Positions 10,401 through 23,154 of a stretch of DNA of 64,000 bases are shown piece after piece. The notes below the pieces were generated by a model. The model saw nothing but the letters and a program-made list of their open reading frames with translations, was not told where the DNA came from and searched no databases. This stretch comes from Capitulum mitella (Eukaryota > Arthropoda > Thecostraca > Pollicipedomorpha > Pollicipedidae): NCBI GenBank assembly GCA_030062745.1, contig CP099846.1, positions 28,231,201-28,295,200 on the forward strand, given 5' to 3'. A program made the translations under genes and the position numbers. The number at the start of each line of letters is the position of its first letter. The first letter of the stretch is position 1.

Positions 10401-12290
10401 GGACCACCCCAGAACGGGAAAGGCTCCGGGAACTATTCCGCATCCCGTGGGATGAAAAGAACGGTTCGCGATGCCGGAGACAAAGCGTGTTTCCAGGCAG
10501 CGCACGCCCCGACCTTGCCAGGACCTGCCGCGCCGAAACGGTCAGGCTCCTCGGGCCTCCGACAGCGATTCGACGCGGCGCCGGCAGCGCGGGAAAGCTT
10601 CTTCCCGGCGGCATCGAAATTACCGCCGACGGAACGGCTTTAATCCGGCGGCGTCCGCGGGCCGCCAGACAGATCGGCGGCTTCACGGGCGGCACGTTTC
10701 CTGCGACACGCCGGAGCCGGGCCGCCGGCGAAAGCCGCCCGTTCATCTCGCGGCGTGTGATAGCGGCGGCGAGGACACGCAGCGGCGCCTGATGGTGGCG
10801 GCGAGGACATCTCAGCGGCGTGTGACGGTGGCGGGAGGACGTCTCAGCGGTCGTGGGGTGACGGTGGCGGTGATGGTGGCGGCGAGGACATCTCAGCGGC
10901 GTGTGACGGTGGCGGGAGGACGTCTCAGCGGCGTGTGATGGTGGCGGGAGGACGTCTCAGCGGCGTGTGACGGTGGCGGGAGGACGTCTCAGCGGCGTGT
11001 GACGGTGGCGGGAGGACGTCTCAGCGGCGTGTGACGGTGGCGGGAGGACGTCTCAGCGGCGTGTGATGGTGGCGGGAAGATATCTCACCGGCGTGCGATG
11101 GCAATGCTGCTGGAGGACGTCCAGCAGCGTGTGATGGTGGCGGGAGTGACGTGTGATGGCGGCGGGGAGGACGGCAGGTTGCCAGCGCTGTTGTCACGTG
11201 ACTTCGCCAGACGCCGGCGGAAATCCGCCGAGACCACGCGTCCTACGTCGCCTCCCGCCGGATGGACGCGGCCGAACGGCCCACAACGGAGGGTCCACAA
11301 AGGATGCCTCGGTCCGGGGGGATTCCTCGCTGCTTCCTCTGCCGCACCCGGCCCCCTCCGACAGCCGTTGAATCCGCAGGCGCGCCGCGCGCCGGAGAAG
11401 CCGCATCCATCGCCAGACACACCCGCTGAAAGCCGGAACGACCGACAAACAACGCCGAGTTTCGCAATAATCCGGCCGTCCGCAATGCGTCTGGGCTCCA
11501 ATAAGCCGACCGTCACACTGGGCCGGTGGTATGGGCCGGGGGCGGACGGGGCGCGGCATCTCTGCCGCCGCAGGCGAGGCGGGGCACGAGCCGCGCGGAG
11601 GGGTGAGACGAGCGTCCGCTGCAGGCGGGAGCCGCGTCTGCAACAGGCCTGAGATGGCCGGCAGCGAGTGAGGTCAGCGAGCGCGAGGAAGCGGAGCGAT
11701 GATCGCGGCTCGCTCGCACGGGGATTAGTCCGTCGCAGGCCACCAACCGCCACATCTGGAGACGTCTGCCGGCTTCTGCGTGCTCGATGACATTCACAGG
11801 GAGAAACAGAAGGGGGAGATCGTTTGGGCGTTGCACGCGGGCGGCAGTCGGCGCCGCTCGTAGTGGAGACGGATGACGGCCGGCGGGCCTCTTACCGCGC
11901 AGGTCTGATGGACAGCGCCGGGACAAACAATAGGCGGCCGCGGCAGTAGATCGCGCCGATCGCCCGGCCGCCATTCAGCGCCGGCCATCGCCGCACTTCG
12001 GCTGTCCGCCGGCCGGCCAGACTTATCATCGTAACGGCGCCGGCGGTCGTCGGCGTCGACGGAGCGGATCCTCCAAGCGGCGGCGGCGGCGGCGGCGGCG
12101 GGAAAGCCCGAGCGCGGATAGGGGGACCACGCCCGGTCAGGTGGTGCCAGTGGGTGATATGCGGGCCGGGTGTGGCAGTTTGGTGTGATAAGACTCGGGA
12201 CAGCGCTTGGTAGATAATCAGTTTTTAGGACCCAGTGCGCCTTCACAGTACAGCGGAACCTGTGCGCGCCGCAAGCAGTCCGAACAAATG
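10401..12290. other. GC-rich segment surrounding the minisatellite, no gene assigned
   Basis: CpG-dense sequence with many overlapping open frames on both strands (minus 11085-11753, plus 11098-11652, minus 11794-12297). The predicted proteins are dominated by Arg, Ala, Pro and Gly and show no domain. A short (GGC)n tract is at about 12076-12100. An unrecognised exon cannot be excluded. Confidence 0.35.
10755..11160. repeat. 32-bp minisatellite, GC-rich
   Basis: The unit contains GGTGGCGGGAGGACGTCTCA followed by GCGGCGTGTGAC, period 32. It is near perfect from about 10890 to 11080, with diverged units either side (GGCGAGGACATCTCAGCGGC variants). GACGTC recurs in every intact unit. The array sits inside a GC-rich segment. 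Confidence 0.85.
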
Positions 12291-12940
12291 TGTGCACTCA
12301 ATTTTCCTCCTTCCGCACAAAAAAGAAGACGGCCCCTTCCCCCTCCCGCGGAAAAAACTTCGTCCCATGTTTACTGATGATACTGGCCGGGGGAACGAGT
12401 AGCATCACACAACACTCAAGTAACAGACTGCAGCAATCGGTGCCGTGTCCTCCCGAGCCAGACAGTGTATCGAGCCATGAGCGGGCCTCACAAGACCGAG
12501 ATCGCCGCCGGAAGAGCGGCTCTTCCGGGGAGAGAGGCGGCGTGGGTGTGCCCGGGCCGACACTGACTGGTGATCCTTTGGCGCCAGATCTCACCCCTGA
12601 GCGAACGCGAATGCCCGCGGAAGAAGCCCTGATTACAGCTGGCGGCCGGCCAGGTCGGTGGGCGCCCCTGCGTGTGCCGCTGTTGGACGTGATGCGTCGC
12701 GCCGTCGCAGGCCGGCTGACACGGGGCATCGTGTTATCACTGGCCCCCGACAGAGGGCAACAGGCACGAGGAGACAGTACGGCGATGAAAAAATTACTCA
12801 TGTCGTTGCGCTCGAAGTTACGGTACAGCTACTGGTTTCAGTATCTCGTTACTGCGCAAATGAAAGTTTCGCCCCTGAAACCGACTGGCAGCATGTGTGG
12901 TTTCCAGTTCTGGCAAACCATTGAGCTTAGTATGTAGCAG

Positions 12941-14023
12941 CAGGCACGTTGCCAGGATTTTCCTCGGGAGGTGGGCCAAATGTCAAATTTTGCCATATAC
13001 CACTGGCATATGGAAAAATTTGTGGGAAAAAGCACTAGTTTTATGTAATTTGCCTCATGTTTAACTCACAGCTAAACACATGTCTGCCTTTCCAACATAT
13101 ATATGGTCACTGTTCCGTATTCCCAAGAAATCGCTGTATATCTATATATCTATATATGTATCTAGTTTGGACCGTTTGACTCAGAGGAGGGATCATGGCC
13201 CCCTTGGCTCAGTGGCGTGGCCAAGAGGGGCCAAAAAGGCCACGGCCCCCCGGAGGCCAAGCGGGTCCCCCCTGGCGGCCGAGCGGACCCCCTTGGGACC
13301 GAAGGCCCCAATTCCTTGGATAGCGTGAGGCCCCCGCAGGGCGTCTGACACTGTCCGAAACAGACAATGAAAGCAAAATAATAATACTTAGCATTAAAGA
13401 AGGCTTACGAACCTAAAGAAAACATCCTCCGAATATACAAGAAGGCTTTGTGTGCTGTGAAGAGAGGCCCGTAGCCTGAATGAGGGTTTAGAGGTCCCTG
13501 CTAGCCTGTAGGGGAGTTCACTACATGTCTGGGGAGAGTCCCCTCTCGGCCCATAAAGGTTCCCTGTTAGCCCCTGAAGGGACCTCCTTTCGGTCTGGAA
13601 GAAGGCCCCTGCCTCTGCCTCCAGAGGTCGACAGGGGCCCTCTCCAGGCGGAGAGGGTGCCCTCTACAGACAGGCAGTGGCCTTCCTGGCCAACAGGGGC
13701 CCCTGAACGATCATGCTGGGGCCCCTGCTTTCCTGCAAAGATGTCTCTGTCCAGGGACGTAGCCGGGGGGGGGGGCCATGGGAGTCATGGCCTTGCTCTG
13801 AGCCAAGCGGTCTGTACTAGGTATGTAACGATTTCGCAGGAATAAGTAATGGCGATCATATATATGTTGAAAAAGCAAACATTATATGCTTTTCCTGTGC
13901 GTTAAATATGAGGTAAGTTATTTCCAATTGCCGTATTTTCCTACGGATTTCGTCATATACAGGTGGCATAGGTCAAAATTTGGCATTTGGACCCTCCCTG
14001 AGGAAAACCTGACTATGTGCCTG
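12941..14023. mobile_element. hAT-like element with about 120-bp terminal inverted repeats
   Basis: The left arm begins CAGGCACGTTGCCAGG at 12941. The right arm ends with the inverted CAGGCACATAGTCAGG at 14023. The arms stay similar inward for about 120 bp: TTTTCCTC, then GCCAAAT, CAAATTTTG and a CATATAC-containing block recur inverted at 13904-14023. CAGG termini with a GTAGCC-like core are typical of many hAT-type MITEs. No clear 8-bp target duplication was seen. The interior contains another TIR-like start (CAGTGGCGTGGCC at 13210) and part of a GGCCCCTG-rich array, suggesting nesting. Confidence 0.65.
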
Positions 14024-15840
14024 TACCTGCCGATCTGTAAGAGGCACCCGCCAGATCGGCAGGCACGTCTTTACAGGCTAGCATGGGCCCCTTTACGCTC
14101 CAGCGGACCCCTTTTACGCTCCGGCGGGACCCCTTTACAAACCGACAGTAATTTTAAGCACATGGGGCTCCACTGATTACGGGGGTCAGGCGCGGATCCA
14201 AAGGGGGAGCAACTGGGGCGATCGCCCCCTCCCCCGAGGGCTGAGAAGGGCCCCTGTCAGACTTAAAAGGAGCCCCGAAGGGGCCCCGTATAGGCTTCAC
14301 GGGGTCTCTGTAAGAACCTGACGGGCTCTTGATTTAGTCAGGGAGGCCTCCTTGAGGATTAGGTGACCTCTGAGACGCTGAGACGCATAGAGGGCCCCTG
14401 AAGCTCCCAAAGGGCCGCTGAGACCACAACAGGACCCCAACACGGCAGAGTGTCCCTGGGACTGCCGGATGGCTCATAGGGCCCCTGAGACACCCGAGAT
14501 GAGGCCTGAGTGCCTAGGGGGCCCCTGTGAATGAAAAGCTGAAGGTTCTTGATGTAGTCAGAGGGTCTCCAGGAGGGATAATGAGACCCTGACACGGTAA
14601 GATGGCCCACAAGATGGAAAGAAGAACCATTGAAGTTCCCCAAGGGCCCCTGGGACCACAAGGGGCCCCAACACGGCAAAGGATTCATGAGACCGCTGAA
14701 ACTGCCAGAGAGGCACCTGAGACGGAAAGAACTTAGGAGGGTGCCTAGCACAGCATAAGGAGACCCTGGCCAGCCAGACGGGCCCCCTGAACGGGGATTC
14801 GTCGGTGACGTACTCAACCTCGAAAGAAACCACAAACGGGCTCCACTGGTCTTTCTTGAAATCTTGAGGGACTCTTGATGCTGTCAGGGACCCCCGCGAA
14901 GGTCAGGTGGTTTCTGAGACGGCAAGGTGGGCCTGTACACCGCAGATGACACCTGAGACCGTCAAAAAAAGTCGCAGGGTCCCTGCGAGGCAAAGACGAT
15001 AAAAGGGCCTCTGAGACGGTATTTGGGGTTTATGGGGGCGCTGGACGGCCAGAGGGTTCCGAATGTAATAAGCGGGCTCCTATCACGGACAAGGTCCCCC
15101 TGAGACTGCCAGTGAGGCCCTGAAGCGCCAACAAAAACTTCTTGTTACGGCTAGAGGGGCCCCAAATGACAGCCAGATATATCTCATGTGATACAGGAAG
15201 ATTCCTGATACAGCCATAAGGATCACCGAAAACGTTCAAAGGGCCTATGACATTGCACAGGCGGAGGACCTGAAATTGCAAAAAGGTCTTTTGGAACTGC
15301 CAGAGGGCCCCTGAGATCGTAAAAATGTTTCCCAAAGACGATAAGAGGGGTATCAGGGACCACAAGGGTCCACTGAGACCGCTAGAGAGTGACCTTTGAG
15401 ACTGTTAACTAGAAGTCTCTACCAATAGGGGCCCCTGAGATGACCAGAGGGGCCCCTGAAACTGCTAGACCTTGAGACTTCCAGACTGCTCCTGAAACGG
15501 CCAAAGGACCTAGGGGATTGTCATAGGCTCTTTTGTCACGGCAGAGAGAGACTTATAGAGGGTTTTTTTTTAGTGTCTTGGGGTCCTTAGACGGCAAAAA
15601 CATCCCAGGGACGACAGGAGGGAACCCGAGATGGCCTAAGCGTCCTTGAAACTGCCAAATGGGTCCCTGAGACTGTCCGAGGTGTTTTTGAAACTGCCAA
15701 AGAAGTGTCTGAGACGCCCCGCGGGACACGTGAAACTGTAAAAGGAACCTGAGACCACTAGAGGGTCCTGGCACGGCAGACGGCCCGAGACCACCAAAAG
15801 TGCCCCTGTAACTGCAAGAGGGAACCTAAACTAAAATGAC
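13440..15840. repeat. Large degenerate array, core word GGGCCCCTGAGAC
   Basis: For about 2.4 kb the phrase AGGGGCCCCTGAGACNGCNAAG recurs with many substitutions, spaced roughly 25-35 bp. It is best ordered at 14360-15780, and related but differently phased units lie at 13440-13770. Frames through it (minus 14359-14835 and others) encode only periodic low-complexity peptides, so I treat it as non-coding. Confidence 0.75.
14026..14063. other. Perfect 12-bp stem hairpin
   Basis: CCTGCCGATCTG at 14026-14037 pairs exactly with CAGATCGGCAGG at 14052-14063 across a 14-base loop, just outside the right end of the hAT-like element. It may be the terminus of another element, because CAGGCACGT follows directly. 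Confidence 0.8.
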
Positions 15841-16243
15841 AAAAAAAAATCCCTTGAAGCTACGGGATGGGGAGGGACAGACGGGTTCCTGGACCAGATA
15901 CCGATACGACGACGTTTCAAATGGAGAGAGGGACGGAACCGCCTAAAATCTCGCCGCTTTTGTCATGCTTCGGCGACTTTGTTCGGGAGCAAAACGCAGA
16001 ATTTTCTCAAATAAGGTGACGCGTTTGAATTTTCCGGTTATTTTATATGGTGAGAAGCAAATTACATCATTTTTCATGTCCAAAGGGCGAGAAAATGGGG
16101 CCCCGCGCTGAACATTCGCCTCCATCAATCCCGCATTGGTGAAATCTTTGGTCCGCTCTTGGCGAGGGGCCTCATTGGTAACGAGGGTCCCCCTGATCCG
16201 ATATGACCCCCTCCCCCTGGGCGGAATCCTGGCTACGCCCCTG
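14187..16243. mobile_element. Possible hAT-like composite element carrying most of the GGGCCCCTGAGAC array
   Basis: CAGGCGCGGATCC at 14187 and the inverted CAGGGGCGTAGCCAGG at 16228-16243 are both classic hAT-MITE terminal words in the right orientation to be paired ends. The two are only partly alike (CAGGSGCG), and flanking 8-mers do not match, so the pairing is uncertain. If real, the array is internal to a transposable element. Confidence 0.4.
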
Positions 16244-19200
16244 CCTTGTCTACGTCCCTCTGTAGCAGGTTTCAAAGAAGGACCACGTATATGCTTCGAG
16301 CACGTTATATGTATGGATGCATTTACCAATCTATAACTTTGCCGAAGCTGACCTTATACAGACGCGGAACTTCCCAAAAGTTCACGGAGGTGGAAATCCA
16401 ATATGGAATTCATTCTTTCAGTGCATCGTCTTTCGTGAACCGTCCATTTCTTTGCTAAGATGGCGATGCAAAGGGAACCCTTGTCCCATTTTTGTTATAT
16501 CTACGGTTTTATATACTAAACCACTTAAGAACAAAAAAATATTTTCTTTGCTTTGCAGCGAGGTCTGAGATCAACGGTTCTTGGACGAATAATACCGAAC
16601 TCATGCTCTTTTAAAACTGATTGATCCTATATTTCAACACAATATTGCACTGGCGTCAACGTTTCAGAAATAGGCCTTTTAAACTTTTTAAAAAGCGTTC
16701 TTTAAAATAGAATCTTAAAAAACGATACTGATTTCGTTTTTAGCGCATAATGTTCTGGGAAACAGGTCTAGAAACAGACAAATTTAGGAACTCGAGAACT
16801 GCATTCTACGTCACTCGTTGATCGCGACACAAAACTATTATGCTAACTTTCATTGATTTGCACCCGCTCGTGTCGTCACGCAGCAGCTGACAATACGTCA
16901 CAGATGAACACGACATCGGGGAAGTTCGCAGGGAATCGCTCATAAACTTCATAGGTAGAACAGAGTTTTTAACATGATGCACCCGTATAAGAAATCGACT
17001 TCATAGACGACAAGCGGTTACCTGGCCCGCTCGGCTCAAGCCACGCATTAAAGGTGCAGCACGTATTAGCAACGTACCAATACCCAATGAGACGCCGTAT
17101 GCAGCGATGTGAATCGATCGTCACCTCGGGACGCAGCCCCAGGAACCGTCCACCCCGTCCTACCTCCCCAGCCGCGCGTCAATCAGAGGGCCACCAGCTG
17201 ACTGCATTAGTGACCAATCAGCGCCGACCGGGGGCCGATCAGGGCCGACAAGACGCCAATATCGCAGCGGCGGCTGCTGGCGGGGAGGGGGCTCCCGTCC
17301 GCAGGGCGTGGGATACGGGGACGGGCAGGACAGGATGCGGTGGACAAGAAGGGACATGGGCGACGAACGGCGGAGATCCACAACGCTGGCAGAATCGATT
17401 AGTGTCGGTTATGTTCGCTAGCATCCATCGTACTTGCAATTCAGCCCCATTCGGTTTCCGATCGTTTTCGAAGCAACTCATGCATCCGTCCAGCTCTTTT
17501 TCTGGCATCTCTGACATTGTTTTCTGATGAAAAAAAATTGTGCATATTGTTACCGCTGTCAAGGGACTTTTCGTTGCTTCTCAGCATTCCCCAGACGTCC
17601 TCGCAGCCCCGACTTGAAGCGTGAAGAATGGCCAGAACTTTCAAATTTGTGAAGCAGGTCCCATTTTGGAGTGCGTGAATCAATGCTTCAGCGATAGATG
17701 AAAAGGGGGCTGTGGTATGGATGTACGGAAATATTGTCAGTGGCCAATCTGGGGACGAATAGACGAGATGAGCTCATTATCAAGCGCATAACTGGCTGGG
17801 ACGGACCGCTGTTCCCGCACTTGCAGATCCATCAGCCTCCGCCAACTCCTGACAGCAGATGAACGGGCGCTGGGAAACAAGGGATGGGCCAGCTGACAGT
17901 GAATGTTTAGCGTCCGACATGCACTTCCTTAGACCGCCTTCTGCGTGCCATGAATGTACCCGTCCCCAGTTGCTCAACCAGGGGTGTAACTCCGTATACC
18001 TTTTGAAAGGAAACCATTGATATGGAATTCCATGCTAATATTTCTACCCATTCATGTGTTTTCTTGTTTTCTGAAATAAAGTTATGCAAATACGTTCGTC
18101 GCAGTTCTACACCTTTGCGTTCAACCTGCCCTCTGCACCATGAATGTCACCAGGGCAGCCGAAAGACCCGAATCCTACATTTGAACGGTGCATAGGAAAC
18201 TTTCCAGATCGTTCAAGCCTTTTCCGTAAATTCCGTCAATTCCGTCAATAAAATCTTTCTGCAAAGACCTAGGTCTACCTTTGTAAACTACGGTAGATTT
18301 CGTGGCTTTAGGTATGTTCTGTGCATCTGTCTCGACCTTGCTGGATTTGAGGCCTGTCCTGCCTGGGGAAATGACAGGTTATTGACCATTGCACCAGCCC
18401 ATCTTTTGCTGTTTTTTGTTAATCTGACAGCTGATCCTGATGTCACTCGGCCACCGAACATTATTGCTCTGTTGCCTTTCTTTGTTTTTTGCACGACAGA
18501 CATAACGTATAAGTCCGACTTTATGGAACTGAACTTTGACGACAGAGCTTACCCATTTCTGCCAACCTAATTTGCAACAGCCGTCGTAAATAAAACTGTT
18601 CGCGACGATTCAGTGTTGCGTGATTCAGTTCTGACTGGTGTGTTTCTGATAATTAAAACTTCAGCGGCCCGACGCTTACTGACAGACTGACAAATCGTTG
18701 CGCGGCAGACAGTGCAGTCCTCCTGCTGCATCAGCAGCGTACGGCACCAACGCACAGCCTAACCCCGGTGCTTGTCCCTGCCGAAGCCTTCGACGTCACC
18801 CGACACCGCGACGTCCGACTCGGCTGGGGGGCTCCGCCGCCGCGGTGCAGCTCCCTCGTATATTCTCTGAAGCACCCCCAGTTCGGAGGCTCAGTTGGTC
18901 CGCGCTGCTAACGGCAGTTCTCTCGAGGCCCGAACGACGGACAACTGCCAACCGGTGCCGGCCAAACCACGAGTCATCTTCGGAAGCCGGTCTCGTGCTG
19001 CGTTCGCAGCGCGTTCGGCCGAGGCGCGGACTTCATGAAGGTTCAAATGTTCGCACGCGTCCGGGAGCAGACATGACAGCAGGATGACACCCCGGATGGC
19101 CACCATCACGGGATCGATATCTGAATCCGTCGTCATCATTCAGACGCTTTGATTTTGTCCTGGTCTTTTCGGATTTCATTTAGTGCAGTTGTCGCTGATC

Positions 19201-22074
19201 CGGTAGCATGAGAGGTGAAACGTTGAAAATCTTATCAGCACTATTTGGCAATTGTCACTCGTTGTAATGCATCTCAGCCTTGTGGCTGAGCACCACCGTC
19301 TATTTTCCGAAGCAAAGGGAACGTATGGTCCCAAGACAAAACTGAAGGGCTTGCGATGGTTAAAATAGAAAAGACAAATGGATTATTGTCAGAATATAGA
19401 ACGCTCCAGTAAGACAACTTGTGGGCACATCATGATTGGTTTTCTTTGCGTTTCCATTCCTTGTATAATCTTATATGTACGTGTATATATGTATATTCAT
19501 GTATAATATCCCTTTTTCTTCTGTATATATTCTTATATTCTTTCTATTTTCTTACTTTTTCCTCATTCTTATGTACACTACTTAAAACATTGCGTTGCTC
19601 TTCAAGCGTTTCAATTTTTCCTCAGTGCATTTTATGACAGAAACGAAAATTTATCCACCTCTTCCAGTAGTTGGCACACGAGAAAGTACACCTTTCAACG
19701 TCACGTGCCCACATGACGTCTGCTGTCATAATGAGAGGTTCAGAAACACGGCAGGCAAAAACAACGTGTCTTAGGGCAGAACATTGCCCATAGTCCTGTG
19801 CATATGTTTCCTACGTAAATCCAGGCTTCTCTCGGCACAAAGAAGGTTGTTTATTTCCATAGTTATACAACTTGGTCTGGCCAATTTCTTCACTTATCGC
19901 TAAAACTGGAAGCAGAATGGAGAGGAAGGGCTCTTCATATTAATGAAAACAATATTTTCTTCCTCTGTCAATACGACGCAAGATTGCCACTCCTCCAACG
20001 TAAGTTTGTGATATCAGCTAACTGGGTTGTTAGCACAACATATCAGTAATAACAACCAAGGTTTTTATTGGAAAGATGAAGGTGCTCGTCTAAGATCCAC
20101 AGTGTACCAAACATCCGTCCAAAGGCGGATGTGATACCGAGGCGCGCAGTATCAACCAGTCACGTGCTGCCGTGATACCGCAGTCACCAACGTTAGCCAA
20201 TCAACAGCCCACAAATCCGGATCACCAGAGCTCCTAACTGTTACGTCTACGTTGGCCTCAGCTATATGTGCTTTCCCGTCAGTAAATGAGAGCGGTACGA
20301 AAATAAGTAAGACAGGTTCGTTGGTTTTCGGTGTAGGTGGAAGGAAGAAATACATAAAATAATTGGAAGTTCACGAGACTTCCAGTAACTGTCGACTTAA
20401 ACATTTCCAATTCCAAACCACATTCGAGATTGCTTCACAAATTGCTCATGCCATTTGAAAATCTTTCCCTTGACCAGCGCCACTCATTTCCCTGCATCTC
20501 TCGTCAAACTTTTGCAGATTTGGACTCAGTTGCAAACTAGACCGCGCCATCCTTTTAAGAAGGCTAAAAGAGCTTCCAAAACAGAGTCGCCGAGCTGCCG
20601 CCGCTCGTGAGACGCCGGACATATCTCTCGCTGACAGTGCCGAGGTCGCGGCGGCCGGCTGCGCAGTTCATCTCGCCTCGCCCCGGCGTCTGATCCTGAC
20701 GCTTCACGTGCGCCTGGCTGCGCTCATTTTCCTGACTCTGCGGGCCATCATCCCCGACCGAATTTCCGAAACGGCCCGACCGAGAAGCGTTCGGCCCCAG
20801 CCACCTCGACAGGAGTCACCGTGAAGCGACTGATAGACCCGCGATGGCGTCGTAAACTGGGCATTCAACTCGAAGCGGCTTGAAGGGGTGACCATTTTCT
20901 CGCAGTCAGCTCAGCGTTATTCGCGGTGATTTTGAAGGCAACGTTTCGAGTTCGCCGCGGCTCTTAGTGCAAACCGTACGCATTCGATATGGCGTATTTT
21001 CGCCGGATCACTGCGGAAAGTTTCGTATTCGGTGTTTTCGTTCCAGATAGTAAACAAAGTTCAGATTTCCATCAGTCACGCCATGTCGCGGACATTTCAG
21101 CTGCCTTCCTTGTTCCGGATTTACTTCGTGTTATTGGTCACGCTATTGTTTTTTTCCCATTATTCGCCTTCTTGCTTTGGCCCAATGCAGTCTTCAAAGC
21201 AGTCTTCTGAAACAGAGCTTGCAGTTTTTATCAGGTGACACCACAATGCTCATGAATTCTTTCTCACAGTCTCGGTGCATCAAACACTATTCACGACTGG
21301 CGGCAGGCTCCTGCGGGTGTGAAATAAATACGATTGGCCAACGTTTGCAGCAGCTGTCTTCTCCGCGCTCAGGGCCGATAACTCTGTGAAACAAACCTAC
21401 GGACGCACTTGCGTTGAGGTAGGATGTCGACAACTACAGTGAAGATCTGGTTGGGGAAAAGCCTCATGTATGGTGGGGAAAGACAGCATTGCTTAATGAG
21501 TGATCCATTCATCAACAGAAAACCATTCATCCTTACAGATCAAAACATAAGCTATGTTGTTCCATTAATGTAAAGTTGCCCATTCCCTTCTAAGCTTTCC
21601 CTATAATTCATGCAAACACTGGCAGCCAAAAACGTTCTCTGCCTGAAAACAGGGCTTAAAAATAAATCCGAAGTCGCTGACTAATTAGCGCTTGGAATGG
21701 ATTAAACCTCAGTTAAACGAACCCCTGAATTAATCATCGTCAAGGCCTTTTCGTGCTGCCTGCGGTAGCGATATTTTGCCGATTTTGAGACGGAGCAGCG
21801 CCATATTACGGCACGATGACTACTATGGGGGCTGCAGCGCCTGAAAAAAAAAAAACAGGACGCGAATCAGGAAGGCAAAGCCTCCTAAACGACAACGTAA
21901 TGCACTCCGGTGAACCAGCGTCTTCCGACGTAAGTGTCCACGAATGCGTCTAAGCACACGGCAAACTGAGTAATCTTGAGATAATCCTTCCTGCGAAAAG
22001 AGATGTGTGCGCCGGCTGTTTGTATTTCCAGGTTACCAAAATATTTGGCTAGGCATGACTACCCTGCGTCATCA
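16244..22074. other. Long intergenic stretch, no gene recognised
   Basis: About 5.8 kb without a supportable exon. Moderate-GC patches at 17100-17400, 18700-19100 and 20580-20830 have open frames of unrecognised, Arg/Pro-rich composition. Around 17930-18150 two phrases containing GCCATGAATGT / ACCATGAATGT and TTGTTTTCTGA recur, hinting at an old duplication. No tRNA, TE protein or microsatellite of note was seen. Confidence 0.45.
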
Positions 22075-23151
22075 TTAACCCTAATTCCGTATGGGGGCTT
22101 CAATAGCCCTGCTCCAGTTTTTTTATCGTCATTTCTAGATGTTTTGAAACGGTTTCACGGAACTTGGTCACTTCTCGTACCTATTCTTCTTATGTATTAA
22201 ATTAAATTTTTAGAAATTTATTTTGCCCAGGAGCGAAGTCAGGCCACATTTTTGCGAGGCTCCTCAGGCCATATTTGACAACGTTGAAGGCAAAAGGGAA
22301 ATGGTTGCCAAAAATAGAGTCTTTAAGAGGTAACTTAAAACTTTATATGATGATATAAGTAAATAGCTGGACAAACATACGCAAATATTTGTGGTTGATT
22401 TAAGGTCACCTCAAAATGTCAGGCCAAGGTCAAAAGCCAAAATTACGTTTTATGTAAATATTTTTGACGCTTATTTCCAAAATAAAACATCCGAAATATA
22501 TGTAGCTTAGTCGTGTGCTCTATTTGAGTTCCAGACTTCATACATCAGGTCGGGTAACGGAGCTATGACCTAAAATGTCCGCACCCTAAGAAATTTCATG
22601 TGACACTGAGCTGATCTGGGGTCATCTGAGGTCACAGGTCGAAAGCTGACCTGATGAATACGCGACCATGACAGTTTCCCCTTTTCATGCCCCTGGCGCT
22701 GCCCATGCAAACGTTATACGAATAATGGGTACGATTTGCACTTCTTAAGTACGGGATGTCAAGGAAAAGCTTTAAAATATTTCAAAAGCTTATGTTAATT
22801 TAGTGACAGAAAATAATCCTTCCATTTTCCAAGCCCTGTGAACACCCATGAACTGTACCAAAATTCTACACCTCTGAACCAACGGAGAAAGTTTAGGCTT
22901 CGTTTAGGTCTCGATTTACGCCAGCTGCATCATTATGAGTCACTAAACATCGGAGGTATAACAAGTCAAGAATACATCCCTTTCTGGCTTTTTTGATCCC
23001 CCCGTGTCAAAAATTCCTTTTGCAAGGATGTAATTTATGTCATGGCAAACCGATTGCCTTTTGTTGCGATGAAATCGGACGTGTGGTTCTTGAGATCTCG
23101 GTGGTGGGGGGGGAATAAGCCGTCTCCATATATGGGGATGTGTTGGGTCTA
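22075..23151 (-). mobile_element. TTAA-type MITE, family A, copy 2 (inverted relative to copy 1)
   Basis: TTAACCCTAATTCCG at 22075 matches the terminus of copy 1 (read inverted at 3600-3615). The whole interior is collinear in reverse complement with 2410-3615: the ATAAAGTTTTAAGTTA block, the ATAGAGCA block, the ACCATGACAGTT block and the CGATTTCATCGCAACA block. The outer end near 23147 has decayed to GGGTCTA. A G-tract at 23103-23113 corresponds to the C-tract of copy 1. No coding capacity. Confidence 0.78.
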
Positions 23152-23154
23152 GGA

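Noticed and set aside
12290-12937. 215-codon plus-strand frame (with a 167-codon minus frame opposite)
   Set aside because: No recognised motif; it ends at the hAT-like element and is open on both strands. Kept only as a remote possibility.
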